From a virus, in the IMG/VR virus record IMGVR_UViG_3300030101_003929, positions 1,868-27,094 of that record: a DNA stretch of 25,227 bases. The stretch is one strand, 5' to 3'. Below are positions 12,462 through 21,325 of this stretch, piece by piece (the stretch's first letter is position 1; every line of letters begins with the position of its first letter). Position numbers and translations under genes: made by a program. The notes under the pieces are model-generated. The model was given only the letters and a program-made list of their open reading frames with translations. It did not search any database and was not told where the DNA came from.

Positions 12462-12492
12462 GTGTATACTTATTAATAAGGAGTTAATGAAT

Positions 12493-12693
12493 ATGAAACT
12501 TAAATTCATAATTGAAAACGAAAACGGTGTCCAGCTTCTTAAAGGTGCTGAAACTGAGTTAAGAAACTTAACCGTTAATGATATACAAGTTGTTAGAGAT
12601 AGTAACTTGGGCTTTGAAGATACTAGATTAATGCTAGGTAATACTGACATTCATAATGTCACACATTTATTTAGAGGTGACACTAATGACTAA
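12493..12693 (+). CDS. Small hypothetical protein, cassette 3
   Basis: The 66-aa product begins MKLKFIIENENGVQLLKGAE and appears to be a small alpha/beta protein (two strands, then helices; TDIHNVTHLFRGDTND at the end). I chose ATG 12493, which is 9 bases after AAGGAG; the in-frame ATG at 12487 is only 3 bases from it, and a longer frame from 12460 would include the promoter. It overlaps the next gene by 8 bases. No family recognised. Confidence 0.68.
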   Translation: MKLKFIIENENGVQLLKGAETELRNLTVNDIQVVRDSNLGFEDTRLMLGNTDIHNVTHLFRGDTND

Positions 12694-13057
12694 GATGCAA
12701 CAAGCTTGGAAAATTCTTTCTTCTAATCAAACAAGGTCAGAAGAGAAGAAGAGTAGGACTATCGAATGCAAAGATGTAGGCTCTGTTTTGATTTCAAGTG
12801 ATATTGAAAGAGAAGATAAGAGAAGAACAGCTAATCCTTCAAGGTTCACTAGAGAGCAAGTAGAAGCCATTATCTTAGATATGTATGTAGGAGAAAGCAT
12901 ATTACTGAAGAATGAAGCTGAAAGAAATTTGTTCTATTTGGTAGCTAATTCTATCAGCAGTTATATGAAACCGACTAAGGTGGCTATTTCAACTCAGTTA
13001 GTAGAGGTAGATGGTGACGAGTTATATAATCAGATAAGATTATGGAGGACTGCATAA
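12686..13057 (+). CDS. Hypothetical protein, cassette 3
   Basis: The 123-aa protein is charged throughout. The N-terminal third is Lys/Glu-rich (TRSEEKKSRTIECKDVGSV) and the C-terminal two-thirds look like a folded alpha/beta domain (FTREQVEAIILDMYVGES, then LFYLVANSISSYMKPTKVAI). GAGGTG lies 7 bases before ATG 12686, which overlaps the previous stop; longer frames lack such a site. A clear terminator follows. The function is unknown. It closes the small-gene island before the virion genes. Confidence 0.7.
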   Translation: MTKMQQAWKILSSNQTRSEEKKSRTIECKDVGSVLISSDIEREDKRRTANPSRFTREQVEAIILDMYVGESILLKNEAERNLFYLVANSISSYMKPTKVAISTQLVEVDGDELYNQIRLWRTA

Positions 13058-13084
13058 TAAAAGACTAAAGGTTTACTCCTAAAA

Positions 13085-13120
13085 GAAGGGCAGACTTTGG
13101 TCTGCCTTTCTTTGTTTTGG
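13085..13120 (+). terminator. Intrinsic terminator closing the small-gene island
   Basis: GGCAGAC (13089-13095) pairs with GTCTGCC (13100-13106) around TTTG. The stem extends to 11 pairs with one G-T wobble, and TTGTTTT follows. The remaining 270 bases before 13392 hold T-rich and G-rich tracts (T8 at 13239, G7 at 13264), two TCGGG copies 12 bp apart (13140, 13152), and no gene. Confidence 0.88.
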
Positions 13121-13295
13121 GTCTCTTTTTGTGAGCTTGTCGGGTACGGCTTCGGGTTTTTTTCTGGGGGTACGCCCATTTTTGCCCTACGGGTATATAC
13201 ACAATACTTTACACAAGGTTTGACACATACAAAAACCATTTTTTTTACAAAGGGTCCCATATAGGGGGGGTATATATGTTATATTTTTATTGGTT

Positions 13296-13360
13296 AGGCT
13301 ACTGTAGCAAGCTATTATTAAATATAGTTCTTCTCCACATCCGCAGTAGCCTGCCCTTGC
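13296..13360 (+). repeat. 9-bp inverted repeat with pseudoknot potential
   Basis: AGGCTACTG (13296-13304) and CAGTAGCCT (13344-13352) are perfectly complementary. GCAAG (13307-13311) and CTTGC (13356-13360) form a second pair in the interleaved order 1-2-1'-2', which is an H-type pseudoknot if transcribed. It lies directly before the first virion-module gene. Confidence 0.5.
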
Positions 13361-13385
13361 AAAAAGATTATTATCCGTATACTAT
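13357..13385 (+). promoter_or_regulatory. Possible promoter giving a leaderless mRNA
   Basis: TTGCAA (13357-13362) and TACTAT (13380-13385) have a 17-base spacer. The expected start of transcription is about 13391-13393, which is the ATG at 13392. No Shine-Dalgarno precedes that ATG. Confidence 0.45.
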
Positions 13386-13391
13386 TCGATT

Positions 13392-13661
13392 ATGGAACCA
13401 CAAATGATGAATCAAGAGTTATCAGGAATGACGGCTCCTGATCAAATACAAGCAGAAATAGATAATCTATCTACTGAAGAAAAACAGATGGCTAAACAAT
13501 CTTTGATGGAAATCAAAGCGGTAATTGAACAGCTTATGGCACAAGGTGCTACTGAAGAAGAAATTATGCAGATGCTAGCAGATCTTGGTATAACTATGGA
13601 ACAATTAGAATTTGCGGAACAACTATTTTCTGAGGAAAATAATTTGGGTATTCAAATCTAA
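13392..13661 (+). CDS. Acidic Gln/Met/Glu-rich protein, first of virion module
   Basis: The 89-aa product is helical, acidic and rich in Gln and Met: MEPQMMNQELSGMTAPDQIQ, then STEEKQMAKQSLMEIKAVIE and MLADLGITMEQLEFAEQLF. The hydrophobic spacing suggests a helical bundle or a binding partner of the next protein, whose start overlaps its stop (TAATG). There is no ribosome site, and a promoter-like sequence ends right at the start codon. The family is not recognised. Confidence 0.72.
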   Translation: MEPQMMNQELSGMTAPDQIQAEIDNLSTEEKQMAKQSLMEIKAVIEQLMAQGATEEEIMQMLADLGITMEQLEFAEQLFSEENNLGIQI

Positions 13662-14620
13662 TGAGCTTTTTCAGCAAAATGCTAGGCAGAATAAATGCTA
13701 GAAATAGATTTAGAAACGCTGGCAATATGAATAGACGGTTTATGCCTAATATGTTTGGTCGTATGGGAGGTGGTATTGGCAGTATGTTCCCAAGATTCAG
13801 ACCACCTACAATCGAAGAAGCCAAAGGCAGAAATATGGCTAATGTGAGTCTCTTACCTGACTACATGCAACCAGGAGGTTCCGGCATACCACCTATGGAA
13901 GTAGGTGCACCAGTTGATCCTGCTACAGATCGGTTTAACAAAGCTGCAGATCAGCTTAGAAGTTCAGCTATAGTACCAAGATTTCCTGTCATGAATAGAC
14001 CAAGACCACCAATAGGTATGGCACCATTCCAACAAGGTAGGATGGCTATGGGCTTTGAAAAAGGTGGTGAAGCAAAGAAATACCCAAATGCAGGTTTAGC
14101 AGCTTTAGCGAAAGAAGCACCTGAAGTTGTCGAGCGTATGGGCTATGCAGGAGGGGGATCAGCAGATGCTGCAAGAGCTCTTACCCGAGCTACTTTTGTT
14201 ACTGCCCCAATCTCGTCATCATTAGGTTTGGCAAGAGGCCTAGTAATGAGCCCAGCAGGCGGATTAGTTTCACTTGGGTTAGCTGGTAAATCTCTATCTG
14301 ATTATTACAACACACTCGAAAATCCACCTATGGTAACAACTACTTACACTCAGGATGAAATGGATGCTTTAAGAAGACCAGCTATGGGTGTTGCTAAAGG
14401 CTCTCCACTTGCAGAACTTGGTAGTGGAAGAACTATATCAGAACAAGATCGTCAAATAGTATCTGATTATTTTGGTATAGAAGGTGGTGCTTTAAGTGAT
14501 AGAGATATAAGTCTTTTAATTAAAAAAATGGCAAAAGATATTTTAGGGGAAAGTGGCAGAACTATTAGCAACCGAGACAGACAAATTATTCGAGAAGTAG
14601 TGCCTAGTGAAATGGATTAA
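13661..14620 (+). CDS. Putative virion protein with Gly-rich motif and repeats
   Basis: The 319-aa protein opens with an Arg/Met/Gly-rich basic segment (FRNAGNMNRRFMPNMFGRMG). It contains FEKGGEAKKYPNAGLAALAK followed by EVVERMGYAGGGS near residues 132-168, a pattern I recognise from putative virion-associated proteins of uncultured marine phages. A hydrophobic Gly/Ala stretch (about 175-208) could touch membranes. The C-terminus has the repeat RTISxxDRQI twice, with a looser copy (LSDRDISLLI) between. It sits upstream of terL with another large unknown protein. A DNA-ejection or internal virion role is a guess from composition and position. Confidence 0.7.
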   Translation: MSFFSKMLGRINARNRFRNAGNMNRRFMPNMFGRMGGGIGSMFPRFRPPTIEEAKGRNMANVSLLPDYMQPGGSGIPPMEVGAPVDPATDRFNKAADQLRSSAIVPRFPVMNRPRPPIGMAPFQQGRMAMGFEKGGEAKKYPNAGLAALAKEAPEVVERMGYAGGGSADAARALTRATFVTAPISSSLGLARGLVMSPAGGLVSLGLAGKSLSDYYNTLENPPMVTTTYTQDEMDALRRPAMGVAKGSPLAELGSGRTISEQDRQIVSDYFGIEGGALSDRDISLLIKKMAKDILGESGRTISNRDRQIIREVVPSEMD

Positions 14621-14625
14621 TATGA

Positions 14626-17214
14626 ATGGCTACCAAAAAACTTACTTCCGCCCAACAAGCTAGAGAAAACCTCAAAAGAAAAAATCCTAAATACAAAGCC
14701 TACCGAGAAAAGAAAGAATTAGCTCGTGCCGAGCGAGATGCTAAAATAGAAAATATTACGAACCTAGTAATTGCTGGTAAAGATCGTGAAGCTTATCGTG
14801 AATTTGAAACATTACCTTTAGTTATGCAAGCAACTGTGCTTTTCACACCTGTAATAGGTGATGCTATTGCAGCTTACGAAGTAGGGGAGTTTGGCACACG
14901 TGCAGAAGAACGATTTGCTCAAAATGATATTCTTGGTGGTTTAGGTAATAGAACTTTACAAACTTTAGCAGGGTTATCACTTGTACCAGCTGTGGGTATT
15001 GTAGGTGATGTTGCAGGAAAGGGTTTGAAAGGTTTGGGCATAAATTTTAGAGTAGATCCCAATATACCTGGTGGTAGTGTTTCTGGTCCAAAAAACCCTG
15101 CAAACGAGTACACAGGTACAAGACCAGAAAAAGATGGTGTTCAATACAAAGGACTAGCTTCCCCAAATATTGAAGCCTTGCGTAGTTTGAAAGCCGATAA
15201 AAAATATAATTTGCAAGATCTTGTTGAAGAACTAATTAGAAAAAATCCAAACAAAGTAGGTGAGCTTAGAGGTTTAGGAGTCATAAGTGATACAAAACCT
15301 ACTCCAACTGGTAGAGGTCAAATACCAATACTTACCACACAAGTAAAAAAGTTTTTCCCTGATATAGATGAAGTAACACCAGCAGGACTTGAATTGTTCA
15401 TGCGCCCTAAACTGTCTTCTGCCTTAGAAGTAAGAAAATCTCCTGCAGTAATTAACAATAGTGCTGGTATCAGAACACCAGATTCAGATGAATTCTTATA
15501 TCTTGTAGATGATGTAAATATGAAAAATTACAGTCTTGACCATACTAAAGATATGCGAAGAGAAGGTTTGCTAGATGCTCCTGATAGTGTTGTTGCTTTT
15601 TCATCAATAAAATCAAAACCTGTAAGCTTCGAAGATGCTGCGTCTGGTCAGCGTGTAGTAAGAAATGAATCTATATTAAATGCAGCCCAATCAGATTATG
15701 TAGAGATGGCAGCTAAAGCACAAGCACAGAGAAAAGATTTAGGCTTTTCAACCACTAATCCATATAATAAACCTAAATTAGACATAACTCCTGAAATAAA
15801 TGATCTAGTAGATGATTTTAAAAACTTGTTGAGCAAAAGAAATAAACTTGTAGAAAAAGCGAATAATGAAGAAGCTTTTAACCTCTTATTCGAAGATTAT
15901 AAATTAGTCGATGGTAAAGTCACAAAAGTTGGAGACACCTTTGCTTTGCCGAAAACAAGACTAACAAAAGATGAACAAAACTTTTTAGATTTTACTATGT
16001 CGCAAAGTCCATCAAAAAGACTTCAAAGAAACGAAATTGTAAGTTTAGGCAACAAAATAAATGACCTAGAATTAAAATTAAAAACAAAACTACAAGCATC
16101 AAATCCTGGCCTTTACAACTCTGGCTTGTTAAAAACTCTCAACTTAAATGATGTGTCATATATAGACCGAGGTGATATGAGTGAAGGTTTGAAAAGAATG
16201 TACGATCGTACTTTACATTATGGACAAACAAACAAAAACCCAATACAAAATTATTCAGCAGACATGATGGAGGTAGACCGTGATTATTATGGGTCATATG
16301 GCGGTAAGTTTACTGATGTTGAGACACAAGCTACAAATCCAAAAAGTGTGATACCAGAAGATGGTTTGTTTTTAAATAAAAAAGTAGATTTAGATGCTCT
16401 AGAGGACAGTATCAAAAATGTAAATTTAGATGATAGTGAATTAGTGCTGAAAAAAGATATGTATCAAAAAGGAAATTCGTCAGATTATTGGAAATTTGTA
16501 GTAAGGGATAAAGTAAACAGGCAAGCGCAAACAACAAATGATGACGTTTTTGTGATACCACTAGATGAAATAAGAAGTTCTGGTGAAATAGGTGGTTCTA
16601 GTGGAAGTGATAGTATTAGGAACATCATTAAAAGTTATCAAAATCAAGGAAAAGAACTTAAAAAAATAGCCCAAGAATTAGGTTTGCCTCCAGGCTCAGT
16701 ACGTGAAATTGATACTAACAAAATAGAGCCTTTTCGTCGTTTAAATCCTGATTTTGATCCTGTAGTAGGCCCCTTAGGTGATCTCGAAGGTCCTCTACCT
16801 TTATCACAAATCAAAAAACTTATACAACCTGCAAAATTGAACAGATACGAAATTGACCTTGACCCTGTGCGTGAAGCCTTAGCGGAAGGAAAAAGCATAT
16901 TTAACATGAAAGAAGGAGGACCTGCAAATTTAGAAGATATTGAAGTTTTGCCTGTTCGTTTTACTAGATTATTACAAGCTGCAGAAAGTCCTGGAGAAGC
17001 TATGGTTCTAGGCCGTTCTCTTGGTATGCAAGATAGAGAAATTCTTGAGGAGCTTGATATGATTGAATTTGATTCACTATATCGACCCAATATGTTGTAT
17101 GGTGATTTTAGAGACTTAACCTTAGAAGAATTGCAAGCATTAAGAGAGCGTGAAATGGAACAAGGAGTAATAAGAGGGGGAGATGATATAGATTCTTTAC
17201 TAAATAAAATATGA
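14626..17214 (+). CDS. Large putative virion/polyvalent-type protein
   Basis: This 862-aa protein has a basic helical start (1-45) and two hydrophobic segments, LPLVMQATVLFTPVIGDAIA (63-82) and LQTLAGLSLVPAVGIVGDVA (111-130), both with a P-x-x-G-D-like core. A long soluble region follows. Residues 321-375 end in ILNAAQSDYVEMAAKAQAQR, which recalls the QSD-containing element of phage polyvalent proteins; this is a weak resemblance. FNMKEGGPANLEDIEVLP near residue 765 recalls the Gly motif of the preceding protein. Large proteins of this kind may be packaged and injected with phage DNA. The last 4 bases overlap terL. I cannot assign an enzyme. Confidence 0.65.
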   Translation: MATKKLTSAQQARENLKRKNPKYKAYREKKELARAERDAKIENITNLVIAGKDREAYREFETLPLVMQATVLFTPVIGDAIAAYEVGEFGTRAEERFAQNDILGGLGNRTLQTLAGLSLVPAVGIVGDVAGKGLKGLGINFRVDPNIPGGSVSGPKNPANEYTGTRPEKDGVQYKGLASPNIEALRSLKADKKYNLQDLVEELIRKNPNKVGELRGLGVISDTKPTPTGRGQIPILTTQVKKFFPDIDEVTPAGLELFMRPKLSSALEVRKSPAVINNSAGIRTPDSDEFLYLVDDVNMKNYSLDHTKDMRREGLLDAPDSVVAFSSIKSKPVSFEDAASGQRVVRNESILNAAQSDYVEMAAKAQAQRKDLGFSTTNPYNKPKLDITPEINDLVDDFKNLLSKRNKLVEKANNEEAFNLLFEDYKLVDGKVTKVGDTFALPKTRLTKDEQNFLDFTMSQSPSKRLQRNEIVSLGNKINDLELKLKTKLQASNPGLYNSGLLKTLNLNDVSYIDRGDMSEGLKRMYDRTLHYGQTNKNPIQNYSADMMEVDRDYYGSYGGKFTDVETQATNPKSVIPEDGLFLNKKVDLDALEDSIKNVNLDDSELVLKKDMYQKGNSSDYWKFVVRDKVNRQAQTTNDDVFVIPLDEIRSSGEIGGSSGSDSIRNIIKSYQNQGKELKKIAQELGLPPGSVREIDTNKIEPFRRLNPDFDPVVGPLGDLEGPLPLSQIKKLIQPAKLNRYEIDLDPVREALAEGKSIFNMKEGGPANLEDIEVLPVRFTRLLQAAESPGEAMVLGRSLGMQDREILEELDMIEFDSLYRPNMLYGDFRDLTLEELQALREREMEQGVIRGGDDIDSLLNKI

Positions 17215-18671
17215 CATTACAAAGCTTATCAGATGCCGAGCTTAGAGAGGCGCTGCTACTTAAAGAACGACTAGAGTTACTAAAAAAACAAGAAACCTGT
17301 CAAGAAGGTTTTATGGATTTTATAGAACATATCTGGCCTGAGTTCATCTGTGGCCGACATCATAAAATATTTGCCCAAAAGCTTGAGGATATTGCAACAG
17401 GCAAGATCAACCGTTTGATCGTTAATATGCCACCTAGACACACAAAGTCTGAGTTTGCTTCAACCTACTTTCCTGCTTGGGTAATGGGACGCTTTCCTAA
17501 CAAGAAGATTATGCAAACTACTCACACAGGCGAGCTGGCTGTCAGGTTTGGCCGTAAAGTCAGAAACTTGATGGATACTGAAGAGTACGCTGGTATCTTT
17601 CCTGGTGTGAATTTATCAGCTGATTCAAAGTCTGCTGGCCGTTGGGAAACTAACAAAGGGGGCGAATACTTTGCTGCTGGTGTCGGCGGAGCTATTACTG
17701 GTCGTGGTGCGGACTTACTGATAATAGATGATCCACACTCTGAACAAGATGCGCTGAGTATGACAGCTATGGAAGGTGCTTGGGAATGGTACACTTCTGG
17801 ACCTCGTCAACGTTTACAACCGAAAGGAGCAATAGTTTTAGTCATGACTCGTTGGAGTCAAATAGATCTGACACAAAGATTGCTTGATGCGCAGAAAGAA
17901 CCGTTAGCTGACCAATGGGAAGTGATAGAGTTTCCTGCTATCTTTCCGGATAGTGAAAAACCTTTATGGCCTGAGTTTTGGCCGATAGACGAATTGCTCA
18001 AAGTCAAAGCCTCTTTGCCTGGTATCAAGTGGAACGCTCAATGGATGCAAACTCCTACCGCAGAAGAAGGTTCTATTATCAAGCGTGATTGGTGGAACGA
18101 ATGGACACACGATAGTCTGCCTGCTGTTCAGTATATAATACAGTCTTATGATACGGCTTTTAGCAAAAAACAAACAGCGGACTTTAGTGCCATATCTACT
18201 TGGGGTGTGTTTAGGCCATCTGATGGTGCGCCCGATTCTATTATTTTACTTGACTGTCAAAAGGGTCGTTGGGATTTCCCAGACCTGAAAAGTAAAGCTA
18301 TGGAGGAGTATAAATATTGGGAACCTGATATGGTTTTGATAGAGGCTAAAGCTTCAGGAACCCCACTTACTCATGAGCTAAGAAGACAAGGCATACCTGT
18401 GGTCAATTATTCGCCCTCTCGTGGTCATGATAAACACTCTCGTATGCATGCCGTAGCTCCAATCTTTGAATCAGGTTTAGTTTGGGCACCAAAGAAACAA
18501 TTTGCTGACGACATGATTGAAGAGTGTGCTTCCTTCCCTTTTTCAGCACATGATGACCTCTGTGATACAATGACTCAAGCTTTGATGAGATTCCGTGAAG
18601 GTGGACTTGTATCTTTGAACTCAGACTATGAAGATGAAGACAAAGCACCAATAAAGAGAGTATATTATTAG
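17211..18671 (+). CDS. terL: Terminase large subunit
   Basis: This is the 486-aa packaging motor. The ATPase domain shows Walker A NMPPRHTKS (72-80), Walker B LLIIDD (169-174) and the coupling motif VLVMTRWS (209-216). The RNase H-like nuclease domain shows D314 in IQSYDTAF, E378 in VLIEAKASG and D448/D449 in AHDDLCD, all in the expected order, so both activities look intact. It cuts concatemeric DNA and translocates it into the prohead through the portal. The ATG overlaps the previous stop (ATGA) with no separate strong ribosome site. Its partner TerS is at 8798-9361. Confidence 0.96.
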   Translation: MTLQSLSDAELREALLLKERLELLKKQETCQEGFMDFIEHIWPEFICGRHHKIFAQKLEDIATGKINRLIVNMPPRHTKSEFASTYFPAWVMGRFPNKKIMQTTHTGELAVRFGRKVRNLMDTEEYAGIFPGVNLSADSKSAGRWETNKGGEYFAAGVGGAITGRGADLLIIDDPHSEQDALSMTAMEGAWEWYTSGPRQRLQPKGAIVLVMTRWSQIDLTQRLLDAQKEPLADQWEVIEFPAIFPDSEKPLWPEFWPIDELLKVKASLPGIKWNAQWMQTPTAEEGSIIKRDWWNEWTHDSLPAVQYIIQSYDTAFSKKQTADFSAISTWGVFRPSDGAPDSIILLDCQKGRWDFPDLKSKAMEEYKYWEPDMVLIEAKASGTPLTHELRRQGIPVVNYSPSRGHDKHSRMHAVAPIFESGLVWAPKKQFADDMIEECASFPFSAHDDLCDTMTQALMRFREGGLVSLNSDYEDEDKAPIKRVYY

Positions 18672-18672
18672 C

Positions 18673-18849
18673 ATGTTGAATTTTTACATGACCGAATATG
18701 AAGTAGATGGCAAAATTAAAGATGGTCCATTAATTATGGCAAGGTCATTAGAGGTTGCTAACATACAAGCAAAAGAACTAAAATTAAAACTAGTTGGCGA
18801 AATGTTTCCCTATATGGATATAGCCGATGTAGATACGCAGGTACATTAA
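18673..18849 (+). CDS. 58-aa hypothetical protein between terL and portal
   Basis: The short frame starts one base after the terL stop and ends coupled to the portal start (TAATG). It encodes MLNFYMTEYEVDGKIKDGPL, then a helical segment with LEVANIQAKELKLKLVGEMF and an acidic end. Its fit between two structural genes without spare bases is strong support that it is real. The pattern of two strands then a helix suggests a small folded protein. Family unknown. Confidence 0.75.
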   Translation: MLNFYMTEYEVDGKIKDGPLIMARSLEVANIQAKELKLKLVGEMFPYMDIADVDTQVH

Positions 18850-21311
18850 TGATAGAAAAACAAGACGGAACTCCGATAGTGGCAAGCACTCCTGAAGAAC
18901 AAGAATTTCTAGAAAATGTTGAATTAGTCCAAGCTCCTGATGAAGAAGGCTTCACCATGATGGAAGATGGTAGTGCTGTGCTTGGAGAAAATGTAGAGGA
19001 AGTACAGAGTGTAGGGTTTGATGATAATTTAGCAGAAGCTTTGGAAGAGTCTGAGCTTGACAAAATAGCTTCAGACCTAATTGCTGGTATAGAAGCAGAC
19101 AAATCATCAAGAGAAGATTGGGAAAAAACTTATACTGACGGTCTGAAATACTTGGGTATGAAGTTCGATGATGATCGTAGCGAACCTTTTGAAGGCGCAT
19201 CAGGTGTTATACACCCTTTACTTGGTGAAGCAGTCACTACTTTCCAAGCCCAAGCTTATAAAGAACTATTGCCAGCAGGCGGTCCTGTTAAAACACAAGT
19301 CTTAGGTAATTATGATTCCAATATAGAGTTGCAAGCACAAAGGGTAAAAGAGTTCATGAACTATCAGATTGTGCATAAGATGGAAGAATACGATCAAGAA
19401 CTAGATCAAATGCTTTTTTACCTACCATTAGCAGGTTCAGCCTTCAAAAAAATATATTACGATGAAAATTTGGGTCGAGCAGTATCAAAATTTGTAGCAC
19501 CAGAGGACTTAATAGTGCCTTATTATACGACTGACTTAGAATCCTGTAACCGTATTACCAATATTGTCAAATTGTCTGAAAACGAAGTTAAAAAACTTCA
19601 AAATGTTGGTTTTTATCGTGATGTTCCTATAGAAACTGGGGAAGATACTATACAAAACAGTCAAGTTAATGAAGAAATTGATAAATTATCTGGTGTACAG
19701 CCAAGTTATGATGACAGCGAAGTTGCAGTTTTGTATGAAATACATGCAAATTTAGATATTGTTGGCTTTGAAGATACTGACGGTGGCAATCCAACAGGTG
19801 TGAAGTTACCTTATATCGTTACAATAGATTCTCATACAAAAAAAGTGCTTTCTATTAGAAGAAACTTTAGACAAGAAGATCCTTTGAAAAACAAAATTGA
19901 ATATTTTGTCCATTTTAAATTTTTACCAGGCCTTGGCTTTTATGGTTTTGGTCTAACACATATGATAGGTGGTCTTTCAAAGGCATCCACTTCTATTATG
20001 AGGCAATTGATTGATGCAGGTACCCTTGCAAACCTACCTGCTGGGTTTAAGACAAGAGGTATTAGGATAAGGGATGAAGATACACCCTTACAGCCTGGAG
20101 AATTCAGAGATGTGGATGCCCCTGGTGGTTCTTTGCGTGAATCTATACAACCATTACCTTTCAAAGAGCCTAGTGGAACTTTACTTAACTTGTTAGGTAT
20201 TTTGGTAGACTCAGGGAAAACTTTTGCGTCAATTGCAGAGATAAATACTGGACAAGGCAACCCACAAGCACCAGTTGGCACAACTATGGCTTTGTTAGAA
20301 CGGTCTACAAAAGTCTTATCAGCTATACATAAAAGGTTGCATAACGCTCAACGGAAAGAATTTAAAATTTTATCAGAGGTTTTTCAAGAATATTTACCAA
20401 ACGAATATCCCTATATGACTCCTGACGGCAACCAAGAGGTAGGCGCACAAGATTTCAGTAACAGAGTTGATATTATACCTGTCTCAAACCCTGATATATT
20501 CTCGACTGCACAAAGAATAGCTATGGCACAAGAAATGATGCAATTAGTTGCATCTAATCCTGAAATACATGGCCCGGACGGTATATATGAAGCATATCGT
20601 CGTATGTATGCTGCAATAGGTGTGGAAAATCCCGATCAATTACTCAAACCACCGCCAACTAGAGAACCACAACCGATAGAAGCAGGTATGGAGAATAATA
20701 CTTTATTAATGGGACAACCAGCTCAAGCATTTCCTGAACAAAATCATGATGCACATATTGCTATACATATGAGTTTATTAAGCACACCACCTGTGCAATC
20801 AAATGCTGCTGTGCAGGCTATTATTCACTCACACATTATGCAACATTTACAGATGAAAGCTGATAATATTGCCTTAGAACAAATGCCTCCTGAAATGAGA
20901 CAACAATACGATCAAATGCAAGCACAACTACAACAACTTCCTGAACAACAACAAGCTCAATTGCAAGTTCAAATGCAAAGATTAGTGTCACAAATTTCAG
21001 CTCCAATTTTAGCTGAGTTGGTAGCTGAATACAGTCAGAAAGTATCTGCACCAACCGACGAGGATCCTCTAGTTGCAATCAGAAGACAAGAGTTAGCGTT
21101 AAAAGGTCAAGAATTAGCCCAAGAAAATCAACAATTTGTTGCAGATCAACAAAGAAGAAGAGAAGAAAGTATCAGAGAGGATCAGATTGATGTCCAGAGA
21201 ATACAAACGCAACAAGATATAGCTGATGAAAAAGCTGACTTAACTCGTGATCGTATGGAAATGCAAAAACAATTAAAAATACAAGATTTGATTCAAAAAT
21301 ACCAAAAGTAA
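18849..21311 (+). CDS. Portal protein
   Basis: The 820-aa protein has the order and content of podovirus/marine-phage portal proteins: an acidic N-terminus (1-80), the segment GASGVIHPLLGEAVTTFQAQ at about 118-137, YLPLAGSAFKKIYYD, VAPEDLIVPYYT, and the stem region GFGLTHMIGGLSKASTSIMR. A C-terminal helical, Gln-rich region (about 660-820) probably forms the barrel or crown. Portals are dodecamers at one capsid vertex through which TerL pumps DNA. It follows terL and precedes scaffold and capsid genes, the normal position. It is longer than classical siphovirus portals (about 400-550 aa) because of the Gln-rich tail. Confidence 0.88.
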   Translation: MIEKQDGTPIVASTPEEQEFLENVELVQAPDEEGFTMMEDGSAVLGENVEEVQSVGFDDNLAEALEESELDKIASDLIAGIEADKSSREDWEKTYTDGLKYLGMKFDDDRSEPFEGASGVIHPLLGEAVTTFQAQAYKELLPAGGPVKTQVLGNYDSNIELQAQRVKEFMNYQIVHKMEEYDQELDQMLFYLPLAGSAFKKIYYDENLGRAVSKFVAPEDLIVPYYTTDLESCNRITNIVKLSENEVKKLQNVGFYRDVPIETGEDTIQNSQVNEEIDKLSGVQPSYDDSEVAVLYEIHANLDIVGFEDTDGGNPTGVKLPYIVTIDSHTKKVLSIRRNFRQEDPLKNKIEYFVHFKFLPGLGFYGFGLTHMIGGLSKASTSIMRQLIDAGTLANLPAGFKTRGIRIRDEDTPLQPGEFRDVDAPGGSLRESIQPLPFKEPSGTLLNLLGILVDSGKTFASIAEINTGQGNPQAPVGTTMALLERSTKVLSAIHKRLHNAQRKEFKILSEVFQEYLPNEYPYMTPDGNQEVGAQDFSNRVDIIPVSNPDIFSTAQRIAMAQEMMQLVASNPEIHGPDGIYEAYRRMYAAIGVENPDQLLKPPPTREPQPIEAGMENNTLLMGQPAQAFPEQNHDAHIAIHMSLLSTPPVQSNAAVQAIIHSHIMQHLQMKADNIALEQMPPEMRQQYDQMQAQLQQLPEQQQAQLQVQMQRLVSQISAPILAELVAEYSQKVSAPTDEDPLVAIRRQELALKGQELAQENQQFVADQQRRREESIREDQIDVQRIQTQQDIADEKADLTRDRMEMQKQLKIQDLIQKYQK

Positions 21312-21325
21312 CATATAATACAGAA

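Noticed and set aside
11042-13160. CRISPR array suggested by short repeats
   Set aside because: Repeat units are 5-12 bases with irregular spacing; no 20-40-base repeats or spacers.
16644-17090. 148-codon minus-strand frame
   Set aside because: Ser/Arg/Pro-rich antisense shadow of the 862-aa gene with no promoter or ribosome site.
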